Below are positions 34,538 to 42,556 of a stretch of 64,000 nucleotides of DNA, in pieces. The stretch covers positions 62,001-126,000 of the forward strand of contig NZ_JAPEOK010000001.1 in the NCBI RefSeq assembly GCF_026341515.1, written 5' to 3'. The position numbers and the translations under genes are program-made. Source of the stretch: Streptomyces sp. NBC_00878. GTDB taxonomy: Bacteria > Actinomycetota > Actinomycetes > Streptomycetales > Streptomycetaceae. A model generated the notes under the pieces. The model was not told where the DNA came from, did not search any database, and worked only from the letters and a program-made list of their open reading frames with translations. Within the stretch, counting starts at the first letter, position 1. The number at the start of each line of letters is the position of its first letter.

Positions 34538-35101
34538 ATGAAGGAATCGCACATCATCCCGCATAGGCCCCGTGACCGGCTGTTCGCCGTACTTGCCGTG
34601 GTGCTCGCCGTGCTCCTGCTGCCCGTCGCGTTCGTCCGCCATCCCGGCCGGGCCCGCGAATGGGCCTGCCACTGGGCGTTGGGGATCCGGTTTCCGGCCG
34701 AAAATCTCACCGGGCTCACCTACGGTGCCAGGGCGGCGTTCACCGCTGCACGCGCTGAGGCGTTCTGGCGTCACGGGCAGCTCATTGGCCTCACCTCCGG
34801 ATACCGCGACCCCCTCGTCCAGCAGCGGCTGTTCGACGAGGAGGTGAGTCGCGTCGGCTCACCGGCCGCGGCCCGGATGCTTGTGCTGCCACCGGCGGAA
34901 TCCAGGCACGTCAAAGGCACCGCGCTGGATGTGCGCCCGTACGAAGGCGCGCGCTGGCTCGAGGAGCACGGTGCCCGCTACGGCCTCCACCTCATCTACG
35001 ACAACGAGTGGTGGCACTTCGAGTACCGCCCGGACGTCGGCTTGCAGGCTACGGAGGGGATCGATGCTCTCCCGAATCCGCAAGCGGCATCAACGTGCTG
35101 A
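34538..35101 (+). CDS. vanY: VanY-like membrane-anchored D,D-carboxypeptidase (M15B)
   Basis: Zinc peptidase that would trim the terminal D-Ala from peptidoglycan pentapeptides, lowering D-Ala-D-Ala, the target of glycopeptides. 187 residues: one hydrophobic anchor (15-34), then the M15B zinc and catalytic motifs SRHVKGTALD (His124, Asp131) and EWWH (His160), with TSGYRD upstream. The ATG is preceded by GGAGG one base away (TGGAGGC-ATG), an unusually short spacing. Encoded opposite to its neighbours and convergent with the StrR-like gene. A vanY homologue is the self-resistance gene kept inside several glycopeptide clusters. No vanHAX genes are in this window. Confidence 0.88.
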   Translation: MKESHIIPHRPRDRLFAVLAVVLAVLLLPVAFVRHPGRAREWACHWALGIRFPAENLTGLTYGARAAFTAARAEAFWRHGQLIGLTSGYRDPLVQQRLFDEEVSRVGSPAAARMLVLPPAESRHVKGTALDVRPYEGARWLEEHGARYGLHLIYDNEWWHFEYRPDVGLQATEGIDALPNPQAASTC

Positions 35102-35122
35102 ATCGCGCCGTAAGACGCGATT
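35101..35122. terminator. Short hairpin between convergent vanY-like and StrR-like genes
   Basis: AATCGCG (35101-35107) and CGCGATT (35116-35122) form a perfect 7-bp stem with an 8-nt loop that overlaps both stop codons of the convergent genes. It could end transcription from both sides; there is no long T-run. Confidence 0.5.
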
Positions 35123-36086
35123 ATTCTGCGGCCAAACTGGTCGCCCAGTTCTCCAGGCATTCCGCGAACCCGGTCCAGACCTGCGCGTGCTCTCTGGCGA
35201 ACTCGGCGATCACGTTGTACAAGTGCGGCGGGACGCGGTGCAGGATCCTTTCCCACTCCTGCCCGTCGATGGAGTGCATGGCGAGCATGCGCAACAGAAT
35301 GCGGCCGGTCTCGCTCAGCCGCAACGCCGGATCGGCCTTGAGGCGCTCCAGCGTCACGAGGCGGTCTCGATCCACGGCGCGGCCGAAGCCCGTTTCCGTG
35401 CGATGCAGTGGACGCGACTCGGTTCGTAACTTCAGGCTTCCGTCCGGGACCGGGCTCTCACCACGCTCGAGCCGGCCGCGCACGTCCCGGACCGTCTCCG
35501 GGGAGATGCCGACCTGATGGGCGACCTGCCGGAGCGAAAGACCCGGGTCGCTGCGGATGAGCTCGGCAGCGTGTCTCCTGCGCCCCGAGCCGTCGGCCGG
35601 ACGGATGCGTCCATCCCTGCCGATCCTTGCTTCGGTTCCATTGTCGCCGCCGCGTCTGCGCAGGTCCGCCACGGTACCGGCGGAGATGCCGGTCGCCGAG
35701 GCCACCCGCCGGTCGGACCACTGCGGATGCGTCCCGATGATGTGCACGGCAGCACGCTTGCGATCAGCGAGCGAGAGCGGCAGACCGTGCCGTATGTTCG
35801 CCTCGACGGCCAGGACGAAGGCGTCCGCTTCAGTGCCGTCGACGAGCCTTGCCACGATCTTTGTATCGCCTCTGAGTCGCGCCACCTTCAACCGGTGCAG
35901 GCCGTCGACCACCCGCATCGTCGGTCGGTGGACGAGAATGGGCGGCAGTGCTCCCTCTGTCGACAACAATGTCTCGACGTGCTCCGGATCCTCTCCTGAG
36001 GTTCGAGGCGAGGATACGGAAGACAGCCGGGACAACTCGATTTCGACGACAGGGAGAGCGACCATGTCAACGCTTGTCGGATCCAC
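35121..36086 (-). CDS. StrR/Bbr-family pathway-specific activator with a TTA codon
   Basis: DNA-binding activator of the glycopeptide genes. 321 residues. The N-terminal half is ParB/Srx-like (VVDGLHRLKVARLRG at 59-73; EANIRHGLPLSLADRK at 95-110). It is followed by two helix-turn-helix segments (WSDRRVASATGISAGTVADL about 123-142; LSLRQVAHQVGISPETVRDV about 183-202). This order, the opening MDPTSVD and the length match Bbr and its relatives in glycopeptide clusters. GTG start at 36086 with GGGAGA upstream. Leu220 is coded by TTA (35427-35429), so translation should need the bldA tRNA, linking production to development. Two perfect StrR-type operators in the window are its likely targets. Confidence 0.93.
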   Translation of the reverse strand: MDPTSVDMVALPVVEIELSRLSSVSSPRTSGEDPEHVETLLSTEGALPPILVHRPTMRVVDGLHRLKVARLRGDTKIVARLVDGTEADAFVLAVEANIRHGLPLSLADRKRAAVHIIGTHPQWSDRRVASATGISAGTVADLRRRGGDNGTEARIGRDGRIRPADGSGRRRHAAELIRSDPGLSLRQVAHQVGISPETVRDVRGRLERGESPVPDGSLKLRTESRPLHRTETGFGRAVDRDRLVTLERLKADPALRLSETGRILLRMLAMHSIDGQEWERILHRVPPHLYNVIAEFAREHAQVWTGFAECLENWATSLAAE

Positions 36087-36350
36087 CTGAACTCTCCCTT
36101 TCGGGTCTCTACTTCGTCGGCGATGTTGCGGTGCGGTACGGAATTCGCCATTGCCACTATTTACCCGTTCGGTGCCTGTGGTGCAGACGGAGTTTCCTGC
36201 CTCAAAGCCCGGGCCGAAGCGCGAGGGCGCGGCCGGACGAGCTGCCGAGCTGAAGCGGACCGATGGGCCTCCCAGGTCCCGGGCCCGCTGGAGATGGGCC
36301 CGCTGATGTGGGTGTCAACGCGCCTTCGGCGCCCCAGTGGAACGCTGGTG

Positions 36351-36380
36351 ACAGTAGCAGCGCCGCGCGACGGCAGTCAA
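36351..36380 (-). promoter_or_regulatory. Candidate promoter for the StrR-like gene, in a 400-bp leader region
   Basis: On the minus strand, TTGACT (36375-36380) and TACTGT (36351-36356) are 18 bp apart, a good vegetative-sigma promoter shape. It would leave a 5' leader of roughly 260 nt before the GTG at 36086. The whole gap 36087-36487 has no gene I can support. It contains an AT-rich patch near 36385-36415 that stands out from the surrounding GC-rich DNA. No StrR operator is visible here, so autoregulation is not indicated. Confidence 0.35.
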
Positions 36381-36487
36381 CGGAGATATAAATGTAAACT
36401 CCCTCTACTCTTACGTGAGTTGATGGTCACTACGCTCGGCAGCCCACAGCCCGGGGCAACGCAGCGGCATCACGCGCACGGACCGCG

Positions 36488-37708
36488 CTAACTGCGGCTG
36501 CAGCCACCGTTCACCGATGCGGCGACGACCGGTGAATACGCGAAGGCTCGTGCGATCTGTGACAGCCAAACGGCCTCGCTGACCAGATCGTCGCCCCCGT
36601 ACAGTTCGGAGGGGACGGGGTGGCCAGTACTGGCACCTGAAGCCGGAACGGGGGCTCCGTTCGTTTTGGCCCTGAGCGCCGCCTTCAGCTGGGCTGCCTC
36701 AACCACCGCCCGAAGGTCGTTGCCGGTGAGGCCGGCCTCTTCGCCCAGTTCGGCTGTCCGCATTGCTGTTTCAGGACTCATGTAGGGGCGCAGCGCGATC
36801 TGTCCATCACGGATCTCGATGGTCCGGCGATACAGACGGTAGTTCAGATTGGCCATGACCGAAGCCGGAGAATGCAATACGATCTCGGGCAGTTCTTGAT
36901 GCATCGCCAGCCATAGGGGGGAAAGGCTGCGGTAGGTGCGGTAGTTGTTCCACCAGGTATTCAGGGTCGACAGGCGGGGGCCCCAGGACGGCATGGTGAG
37001 ACCACCGACCACGAGTGGTATGCCGATCCCTGCACCAAGCACCGTCACCAGCTCCCACTCCAACGGGTGGAGGCCGAATTGCACGCTGACCACGGCCGAC
37101 GCTCGACTGACGAAATTGACCGAATAGACCACTGCGCCTACAGCGGTCAGGCGCAGGCCGCGGCGCAGCCATGGCTCTTCCGCGACCACGGCATATCTCC
37201 AGCACAGGCGGACGATCTCGACGAGCGCCACCAGCAGGGCGCCTACGTAGATGAGCGAGTAGGCAGCTACCACGGGCCGGTGAACGTTCTGCAGAAGAAA
37301 GTGCGCCGAGCGTTCCTGCGACTCGGCCGAGGCCATGATCCACAGCGCCAGCATGGCCAGCATCATGAGCGCGGCGATACCGAGCCGCCATTGAGCCCTC
37401 GGCCATGCCTGTTCGGGTGGGTGCGCCCAGAACAGGAGGACAACGAGTAGTGCGGCACTGAAGGCCACGCCACCGAGGACGTGTATGGCCAGCGCCGTCA
37501 CGTCGGATATGCCTAGATGCTCGTCGACGGCCAGGGAGACCGCGGGGGTCGCGAGCGCGAAGGCCAACCCCTTCAGGAAGAGAGCGGCCAGTAACGCGAG
37601 CAGCCCTGGATCACATCGACCCGATCTCAGGGAGCGGCACCTGTAGAAGAACGCCGCCCAGCACAATAAGGCAAGTAAAGGGTATAAGACACTCTTGGCT
37701 CCGGTCAC
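36488..37708 (-). CDS. MAB_1171c-like multi-pass membrane protein
   Basis: About 406 residues. Roughly seven hydrophobic segments fill the first 250 residues (for example YPLLALLCWAAFFY, FSAALLVVLLFW, LGIAALMMLAMLALWIM). A soluble C-terminal domain follows (WNNYRTYRSLSPLWLAMHQELPEI, NLNYRLYRRTIEIRDG). This layout fits the actinobacterial MAB_1171c family of putative transporters, whose biochemical role is unknown. GTG start with GGAG 6 nt upstream. It lies 38 bp after an ImmA/IrrE-type protease gene, which itself overlaps an XRE regulator gene; this three-gene set recurs in Streptomyces genomes. Probably a regulated stress or signalling module rather than part of antibiotic synthesis. Confidence 0.7.
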   Translation of the reverse strand: MTGAKSVLYPLLALLCWAAFFYRCRSLRSGRCDPGLLALLAALFLKGLAFALATPAVSLAVDEHLGISDVTALAIHVLGGVAFSAALLVVLLFWAHPPEQAWPRAQWRLGIAALMMLAMLALWIMASAESQERSAHFLLQNVHRPVVAAYSLIYVGALLVALVEIVRLCWRYAVVAEEPWLRRGLRLTAVGAVVYSVNFVSRASAVVSVQFGLHPLEWELVTVLGAGIGIPLVVGGLTMPSWGPRLSTLNTWWNNYRTYRSLSPLWLAMHQELPEIVLHSPASVMANLNYRLYRRTIEIRDGQIALRPYMSPETAMRTAELGEEAGLTGNDLRAVVEAAQLKAALRAKTNGAPVPASGASTGHPVPSELYGGDDLVSEAVWLSQIARAFAYSPVVAASVNGGCSRS

Positions 37709-37746
37709 AGCAACTCCGAGGCAGGTAAATTAGCGGCCGGTCGCCT

Positions 37747-38256
37747 TCAGTCCACCAATAAGCGTTGCACCCTTCGCACGGCCTCGTCGACCTCCGGCAC
37801 GGCCTGGTTCAGTCCTGACGGCGACCGGTGGACACCCTGGAGAATCAGTGAGGCGATCATTTCGGCCTCCTTTTCTTCCGGGGTGTTGTAATAGGTGCGC
37901 TGCAGCACTCGCTCGATCATATTCGGGCTCAAGGTCGGCATGAGCCGGCGCGTTATATCGTTGTTCACATCCGTGAGGCGGACATGGCCACACAGAAGAT
38001 GGCCGAGCTCGTGGACAATGATGTGCTCCTGGTGGAGCGGACTGGCCTGTTTCTCATAGAAGATGTAGTCGGTGCTGGCCGTGGATATCCACAGCCCGCA
38101 GGGACTGCCTGCCGGCATCGCGATGGCCATCAACTGAATGGGACGGCCCTGCCGTTGTGCAACGCTCTGAATCAACGTGTGCACGTCGAACGGGCTCGGT
38201 ATCTCCAACTTGCGGATGAGAGCCTTGCACCGCCGCTGTAAGCCGCCCAGTTTCAC
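37747..38256 (-). CDS. ImmA/IrrE-type metallopeptidase
   Basis: 169-residue soluble protease with the zinc motif HELGH at 82-86, preceded by HQEHIIV, and an EKEAEMIASLIL helix that supplies the third ligand in this family. Relatives such as ImmA cleave an XRE-type repressor to switch on their operon. Here the GTG start overlaps the TGA of an XRE-family gene (GTGA at 38253-38256), so the partner repressor is almost certainly that neighbour. The membrane protein gene follows 38 bp downstream. The protease-repressor pairing is inference from context. Confidence 0.85.
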   Translation of the reverse strand: MKLGGLQRRCKALIRKLEIPSPFDVHTLIQSVAQRQGRPIQLMAIAMPAGSPCGLWISTASTDYIFYEKQASPLHQEHIIVHELGHLLCGHVRLTDVNNDITRRLMPTLSPNMIERVLQRTYYNTPEEKEAEMIASLILQGVHRSPSGLNQAVPEVDEAVRRVQRLLVD

Positions 38257-38774
38257 GCACCCTCTCCGTTTCTCTCGTCAGGCACTGCACCACCAGGTAA
38301 GGACGGCAAGTTTCCGTCCTGGTGGCCTCGTTCTGCTGAGCGGTGATCCGGCGCGTCCTGCTGCAGGCCCTCCAGTTCACGGACCCGCTCGATCACCTCG
38401 CCGATCGAGCGCAGACTCTTGGACGACAAGCCGGCCGCTCTGAGCGCGACGCTCTGCACGCCTGCATCCTTGAGCGCGACGAGCAGCCCCAGGTCCGCGT
38501 CGACGTCCGCTGCCACCTGGTCATCGAAGAAGTACGCGGCGGGCACTCCGAAGAAATCCGCGATCGCCTGCAGATGACGGATGGTGGGGTTGTCCCGCTG
38601 GCCTTTACGCAGCAGCCAGACGTAGCTGCCGGAGATCGACACCCCGCTTGCCGTGATGGCCTGGGCCACTTCCTCCGTGCCGTAAGGCTCACGTCCGGGT
38701 GGGACGACCGTCCGGAACAAGTGCTCCAGTTTGTCGGCCAGCGTGCGCCCCGCCGGACCGCGCCCGCTGTCCAT
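38253..38774 (-). CDS. XRE-family helix-turn-helix regulator
   Basis: 173-residue DNA-binding protein. The helix-turn-helix spans about residues 32-80 (YGTEEVAQAITASGVSISGSY, LLRKGQRDNPTIRHLQAIADFFGVPAAYFF), the layout of actinobacterial XRE regulators that pair with ImmA-type proteases. ATG at 38774 with AGAAGGGAGACGG upstream; an in-frame ATG at 38807 would add 11 residues lacking a good ribosome site. The C-terminal half (VQSVALRAAGLSSKSLRSIGEVIERVRELEG) could be an oligomerisation or cleavage segment. Likely controls its own operon with the protease and membrane protein. Confidence 0.82.
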   Translation of the reverse strand: MDSGRGPAGRTLADKLEHLFRTVVPPGREPYGTEEVAQAITASGVSISGSYVWLLRKGQRDNPTIRHLQAIADFFGVPAAYFFDDQVAADVDADLGLLVALKDAGVQSVALRAAGLSSKSLRSIGEVIERVRELEGLQQDAPDHRSAERGHQDGNLPSLPGGAVPDERNGEGA

Positions 38775-38907
38775 GTCCGTCTCCCTTCTGGTGTTTCTCG
38801 CCCGCACCGCCGATCCTCAACTAGCGTAGGGGAAGCCCCCTTTGTGGTCCATCGTGAGTCGAACGAGCCCGGGCGGACCGCGAGAGTCGGCGTAGCCGCC
38901 CGCCGAA

Positions 38908-39730
38908 CTACGCGAGCGCGGCGGCGACCTCGTCGAGGCACGCCCCGCGGGAAGCCTTGACGAGTACCACGTCGCCGGTGTCGAGATGACCGCGCAGCCA
39001 GTCGACGGCCGCGTCGTTGCCGGCCAGCACCACTGACCGTTCGCCCGCGCCGTCGGCGATCGGCCGGGCGGCTTCGCCGACCGCGACCACCGTGTCGGCC
39101 CGGGCGCCGGCGTACGCCCCGACGGCGCGGTGCTCCGCCTCGCTGCCGTCGCCGAGTTCGAGCATCGCGCCGAGGACGGCGATACGACGCCCGCCCTCGA
39201 TCACCTCCAGCGCGTCCAGGGCGGCGCGCGCCGAGGTGTCGGCGGTGCGCAGTGTGAAGGACGGCCGGCCGAGCCGGTCAAGGGTCCGGTCGAGCACGCG
39301 TACGTCGGCGTGCTCGGCACGCCCGAAGGTGAGCACCGGGCCGTCGGTGAGCGCGCGCATCGCGACCACCCGGGGATCGTCGGCGTTGAGAACGGCGGTG
39401 CCGCCGGGCGCCGGCCCCCGCACCAGTTCGCTCTTGGCCTCGGCGATGGCGGCGCGCGACCCGAACTCGCCGAGATGGGCCAGACCGACGTTGAGGACGA
39501 CAGCGATATCGGGCGCGACGAGGCCGGTGAGGGCGGCGATGTCGCCGACATGACGGGCTCCCATCTCAAGGACGAGGAACTGGGTGCCCATCTCGGCGCG
39601 CACCATGGTGAGCGGTACGCCGAGCTCGTTGTTGAGCGAGCCGGCCGTGGCAACCGTCGGCGCGGCGCTCGACAGCACGGCCGTCAGCAGGTCCTTGGTG
39701 CTGGTCTTACCCTGCGAGCCGGTCAGGCAA
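38908..39730 (-). pseudogene. murF: MurF-like UDP-MurNAc-tripeptide:D-Ala-D-Ala ligase, N-terminus missing
   Basis: The minus strand encodes the central ATPase and C-terminal domains of a Mur ligase: P-loop [11 protein letters not shown], then [51 protein letters not shown] and a proper C-terminus. The first 100 or so residues (UDP-sugar-binding domain) are absent. Homology stops abruptly near 39730, where plus-strand homology to enoyl-CoA hydratase begins. The open frame running on upstream is only the antisense of that gene. Without its substrate domain it should be inactive. MurF paralogues accompany van genes in some glycopeptide producers, so this may be the stump of a resistance gene; that is speculation. 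Confidence 0.85.
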
Positions 39731-40380
39731 CCGACCGCAACGACGTGCGAGCCGTGATCCTCTACGGCGGCGAGAAGGTCTTCGCGGCCGGCGCGGACAT
39801 CAAAGAGATGCAGGTCATGGACCACACGGCCATGGTCAAGCGGTCCCGCCCGCTCCAGGACTCCTACACTGCGGTCGCCCGCATCCCCAAGCCGGTCGTC
39901 GCCGCGATCACCGGCTAAGCGCTCGGCGGCGGCTGCGAACTCGCGCTCTGCGCCGACTACCGGATCGCCGCGGACAACGCCAAGCTCGGCCAGCCCGAGA
40001 TCCTGCTCGGCCTCATCCCCGGCGCGGGTGGCACCCAGCGCCTCTCCCGCCTCATCGGCCCTTCCAAGGCCAAGGACCTCATCTTCACCGGCCGCATGGT
40101 GAAGGCGGACGAAGCGCTCCGGCTCGGCCTCGTCGACCGTGTCGTCCCGGCCGACGAGGTGTACGAGCAGGCACACGCCTGGGCTGCCAAGCTCGCCCAA
40201 GGCCCCGCGATCGCACTGCGCGCGGCGAAGGAGTCGATCGACCAGGGGCTGGAGACGGACATGGACACCGGCCTCGCCATCGAACGCACCTGGTTCACGG
40301 GCCTGTTCGCGACGGAGGACCACGAGCGCGGCATACGCGGCTTCGTCGAGGAGGGCCCAGGCAACGCGACGTTCCGCTGA
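39730..40380 (+). pseudogene. Enoyl-CoA hydratase/isomerase, 5'-truncated and with an internal stop
   Basis: Plus-strand crotonase-fold protein: ADIKEM oxyanion region, [29 protein letters not shown], then [19 protein letters not shown] with the catalytic Glu, and a full C-terminus. The first 40 or so residues are missing at the murF junction. A TAA replaces the expected Tyr in the GYALGGGCE motif (near 39916-39918), so the gene is dead twice over. It reads as a generic fatty-acid or phenylacetate-type hydratase rather than DpgB or DpgD. Together with the headless murF it marks a recombination breakpoint. Confidence 0.88.
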
Positions 40381-40504
40381 GAGCTCCTCGTGCACGCGAC
40401 TGGAAGGACAAACGCCCACAGGCAGCGGCAGACAAGTCGAGCTGCACACAGGGGTCCGTTCCCCGGGGTCCTCACGAACCCCAGCCTGACGGCCATCCAT
40501 CTAG

Positions 40505-40621
40505 TACTCCAGCAGTACTTCGTGGCTTGACCTGGGGAAACGTCGAGCGGTGGGAGTGTAGCGGGCGGGAAGTCGTCACGGACGGCTTCGGCCCGCACGC
40601 CCCTCGAAGGAGTGCCCCCGA
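40505..40621 (+). repeat. Left 117-bp terminal inverted repeat of the IS701 element
   Basis: Begins TACTCCAGCAGTACTTCG and is identical, base for base, to the reverse complement of 41955-42071; identity stops at 40622. It contains an internal palindrome near the tip (AGTACT...). Typical IS701 ends are far shorter. Confidence 0.92.
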
Positions 40622-40679
40622 CGTCGGTAGTGGCAGCGGCGGGCCACCGCTTGGCGTCGTCGGCGCCAGTGCGACCAGC

Positions 40680-41918
40680 TCAACACGTGAGTGAGGGTGT
40701 GAAGGTCTCGGGGTGTGTGAGCTGCCAGGAGTCGCCGCACTTCTGCCACGGTGAGCTCGATGACCACGGCATCCTCACCGGAGGATCCCCTTTTTCGGCT
40801 GCTCGCGAGCTCATCGCAACGAGGAAGGTGTGGGCGAGCATGGCCAGGGTGATGTGCCGGTACCAGCCGACGTAGCGGCGGACTTCGTACTCGTCCAGGC
40901 CGCACTCGTTCTTCGCTGCCTGGAAACACTCTTCGATCGCCCACCGGGCGCCGGCGACGCGCACCAGTTCGTCCACGCCGACATCCAGCGGTGCGTAGCC
41001 GAGGTAGTAGGCGATCTCGTCCGGACGACTCAAGCTGCGCCGTGCCAGCGCCCACCGTCGACGGATCAACACGCCGTCCTGGTGGTCGTACTCGGACACT
41101 GGGCGCAACTGGACGGCTGCCCAGTCGTATTCGCGCTGTCCCTTCGCGCCCGCGCCGCAGGAACGGCGTTCCCATGCCTGGTCGGGGGCCTGCTCGAAGG
41201 CCTTGTCGATGCGTGGGCCGGCCAGGGAGAACTGGGACTTGGGGACGGCGAGGACGTAGCCGACGCCGGATGTTTCCAGCATCCGGCGGAAGCGGTTGTC
41301 CTGTCCGTAGGCGGCGTCCGCCGTGACCCAGGCGATCGGCAGCGGCGAGGCCAGAGCTCTGCGGACGATCGTTGCCGCGAGGGTGTTCTTGGTGGCGAAC
41401 TCCCGCTCGTCGGGGATCTTGGCGGCGCGGCATCGGTCACGGTCGTCCGTCCAGGACTTGGGCAGGTAGAGCTCCCGGTCCACCAGGGCGCGGCCGGCTG
41501 TGCTGGTGTAGGCGGCGAAGACGCCGATCTGGCAGTTCTCGGTGCGGCCGGCGGTGCCGGAGTACTGCCGTTGGACTCCGGCGGAGGTGGTGCCCTTCTT
41601 CAGGAACCCGGTGTCGTCGATGATCAGTACACCGTCGGGGCGGCCGAGGTGTTCGGCGACGTAGGTCTGCAGGTCGTCGCGGATGTCGTCGGGGTTCCAG
41701 CGGGCTCGGGAGAGCAGGTGCTGCAGTCCGTCTGGGGTGGCGTGGCCGGCGTGTTCGGCAAGTTGCCAGCTGTTTTTTCGGGCCACCGGGGCGAGCAGTG
41801 CGCGCACGTAGTCCCGCATGCGGCGGCGTGGTTCGACACGGCCGAAGTGGCGCCCGATGGTGGTGAAGAGGTGGTCCAGGTCGCGGTCCCAGGTCTCGGC
41901 TGCCTGTTCGGTGATCAC
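40680..41918 (-). CDS. IS701-family DDE transposase
   Basis: About 412 residues, full length for the family. The acidic-triad landmarks are present: [12 protein letters not shown] with the first Asp, WVTADAAYGQD with the second, and the C-terminal helix IEECFQAAKNECGLDEYEVR with Glu. RQYSGTAGRTENCQIG and YLPKSWTDD are also typical of these cut-and-paste enzymes. The frame has no lesion, so the element may still be mobile. The C-terminal tail runs to 40680, just inside the left inverted repeat. Confidence 0.94.
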   Translation of the reverse strand: MITEQAAETWDRDLDHLFTTIGRHFGRVEPRRRMRDYVRALLAPVARKNSWQLAEHAGHATPDGLQHLLSRARWNPDDIRDDLQTYVAEHLGRPDGVLIIDDTGFLKKGTTSAGVQRQYSGTAGRTENCQIGVFAAYTSTAGRALVDRELYLPKSWTDDRDRCRAAKIPDEREFATKNTLAATIVRRALASPLPIAWVTADAAYGQDNRFRRMLETSGVGYVLAVPKSQFSLAGPRIDKAFEQAPDQAWERRSCGAGAKGQREYDWAAVQLRPVSEYDHQDGVLIRRRWALARRSLSRPDEIAYYLGYAPLDVGVDELVRVAGARWAIEECFQAAKNECGLDEYEVRRYVGWYRHITLAMLAHTFLVAMSSRAAEKGDPPVRMPWSSSSPWQKCGDSWQLTHPETFTPSLTC

Positions 41919-41954
41919 GACCCGAGGCTTCCCAGGCCCGGGGCGACCTTGCCA

Positions 41955-42071
41955 TCGGGGGCACTCCTTCGAGGGGCGTGCGGGCCGAAGCCGTCCGTGA
42001 CGACTTCCCGCCCGCTACACTCCCACCGCTCGACGTTTCCCCAGGTCAAGCCACGAAGTACTGCTGGAGTA
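41955..42071 (+). repeat. Right 117-bp terminal inverted repeat of the IS701 element
   Basis: Perfect inverted partner of 40505-40621. It lies between the transposase start and the right CTAG duplication and should therefore contain or overlap the transposase promoter. Confidence 0.92.
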
Positions 42072-42078
42072 CTAGTAG

Positions 42079-42330
42079 CTCAACCGGATCGAGTGGAACG
42101 CCGACGAGGTCCTGGACGACGTACGCGGCTACGTGGTCGAACACCTCGGAGACCCGGGCGCTGTTCTGATCGTCGATGACACCGGCTTCCTCAAGAAGGG
42201 CATCCGCTCGGCCGGCGTGCAAAGGCAGTACTCCGGCGCTGCCGGACGCACCGAGAACAGCCAGATCGGAGTGTTCCTCGCCAAGACGGACAAGCCGCAG
42301 AATCGGCAGACACGCGCGTTCGTCCTGCCC
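42079..42330 (+). pseudogene. Fragment of a second IS701-type transposase gene
   Basis: The plus strand reads [59 protein letters not shown]: the first third of an IS701-family transposase around the first catalytic Asp, related to but clearly different from the intact one beside it. Both ends are missing; the 5' end stops at the inserted element and the 3' end runs into peptidase-like sequence. No function expected. Confidence 0.85.
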
Positions 42331-42515
42331 ATGGAGCGTTACACCATCACCTCGAGATTCGGGGTAGGCGAGCGAGTTGTGGTCGTCCGGCCATCACACC
42401 GGGCTCGATTTCGCGGCTCCGAAGGGCACCCCGGTCCGTGCCGTCCACGACGGCACGATCACGGAGGTCTCCTCGGGCGGGCCGCTCGGCAACCACACGG
42501 TCCCTGAAGGTGTGA
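42331..42515 (+). pseudogene. Fragment of an M23-family (LytM-type) metallopeptidase gene
   Basis: Directly after the transposase fragment the plus strand gives [10 protein letters not shown] and then, in another frame, [19 protein letters not shown] and HDGTITEV. This is the zinc-binding start of the peptidoglycan endopeptidase domain (HxxxD as HTGLD) typical of secreted Streptomyces M23 enzymes. A frameshift separates the two pieces and the rest of the domain is missing. Too short to be active. Confidence 0.7.
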
Positions 42516-42556
42516 CGGCGGGCCGACTCGGCATCACCGGCCGCAGACGGCAGTGA

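Larger units (their letters stand above)
40505..42071 (-). mobile_element. IS701-family insertion sequence, intact
   Basis: A 1,567-bp element with a single transposase gene, bounded by perfect 117-bp inverted repeats (40505-40621 and 41955-42071). It is flanked by direct CTAG duplications (40501-40504 and 42072-42075). A 4-bp YTAR-type target duplication is what IS701-family elements make. The perfect repeats and intact gene suggest a recent insertion. Its right end abuts a fragment of a different IS701-type transposase gene. Confidence 0.92.

Noticed and set aside
39730..40380. Enoyl-CoA hydratase fragment considered as DpgB or DpgD of the glycopeptide pathway
   Set aside because: Motifs ([25 protein letters not shown] with Y lost, [15 protein letters not shown]) are those of general enoyl-CoA hydratases; it is also truncated and interrupted.
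39731..40500. Continuation of the murF frame through 40500 as a full-length 530-residue protein
   Set aside because: Beyond about 39730 the minus-strand translation is the antisense of the enoyl-CoA hydratase remnant and shows no Mur-ligase N-terminal domain.
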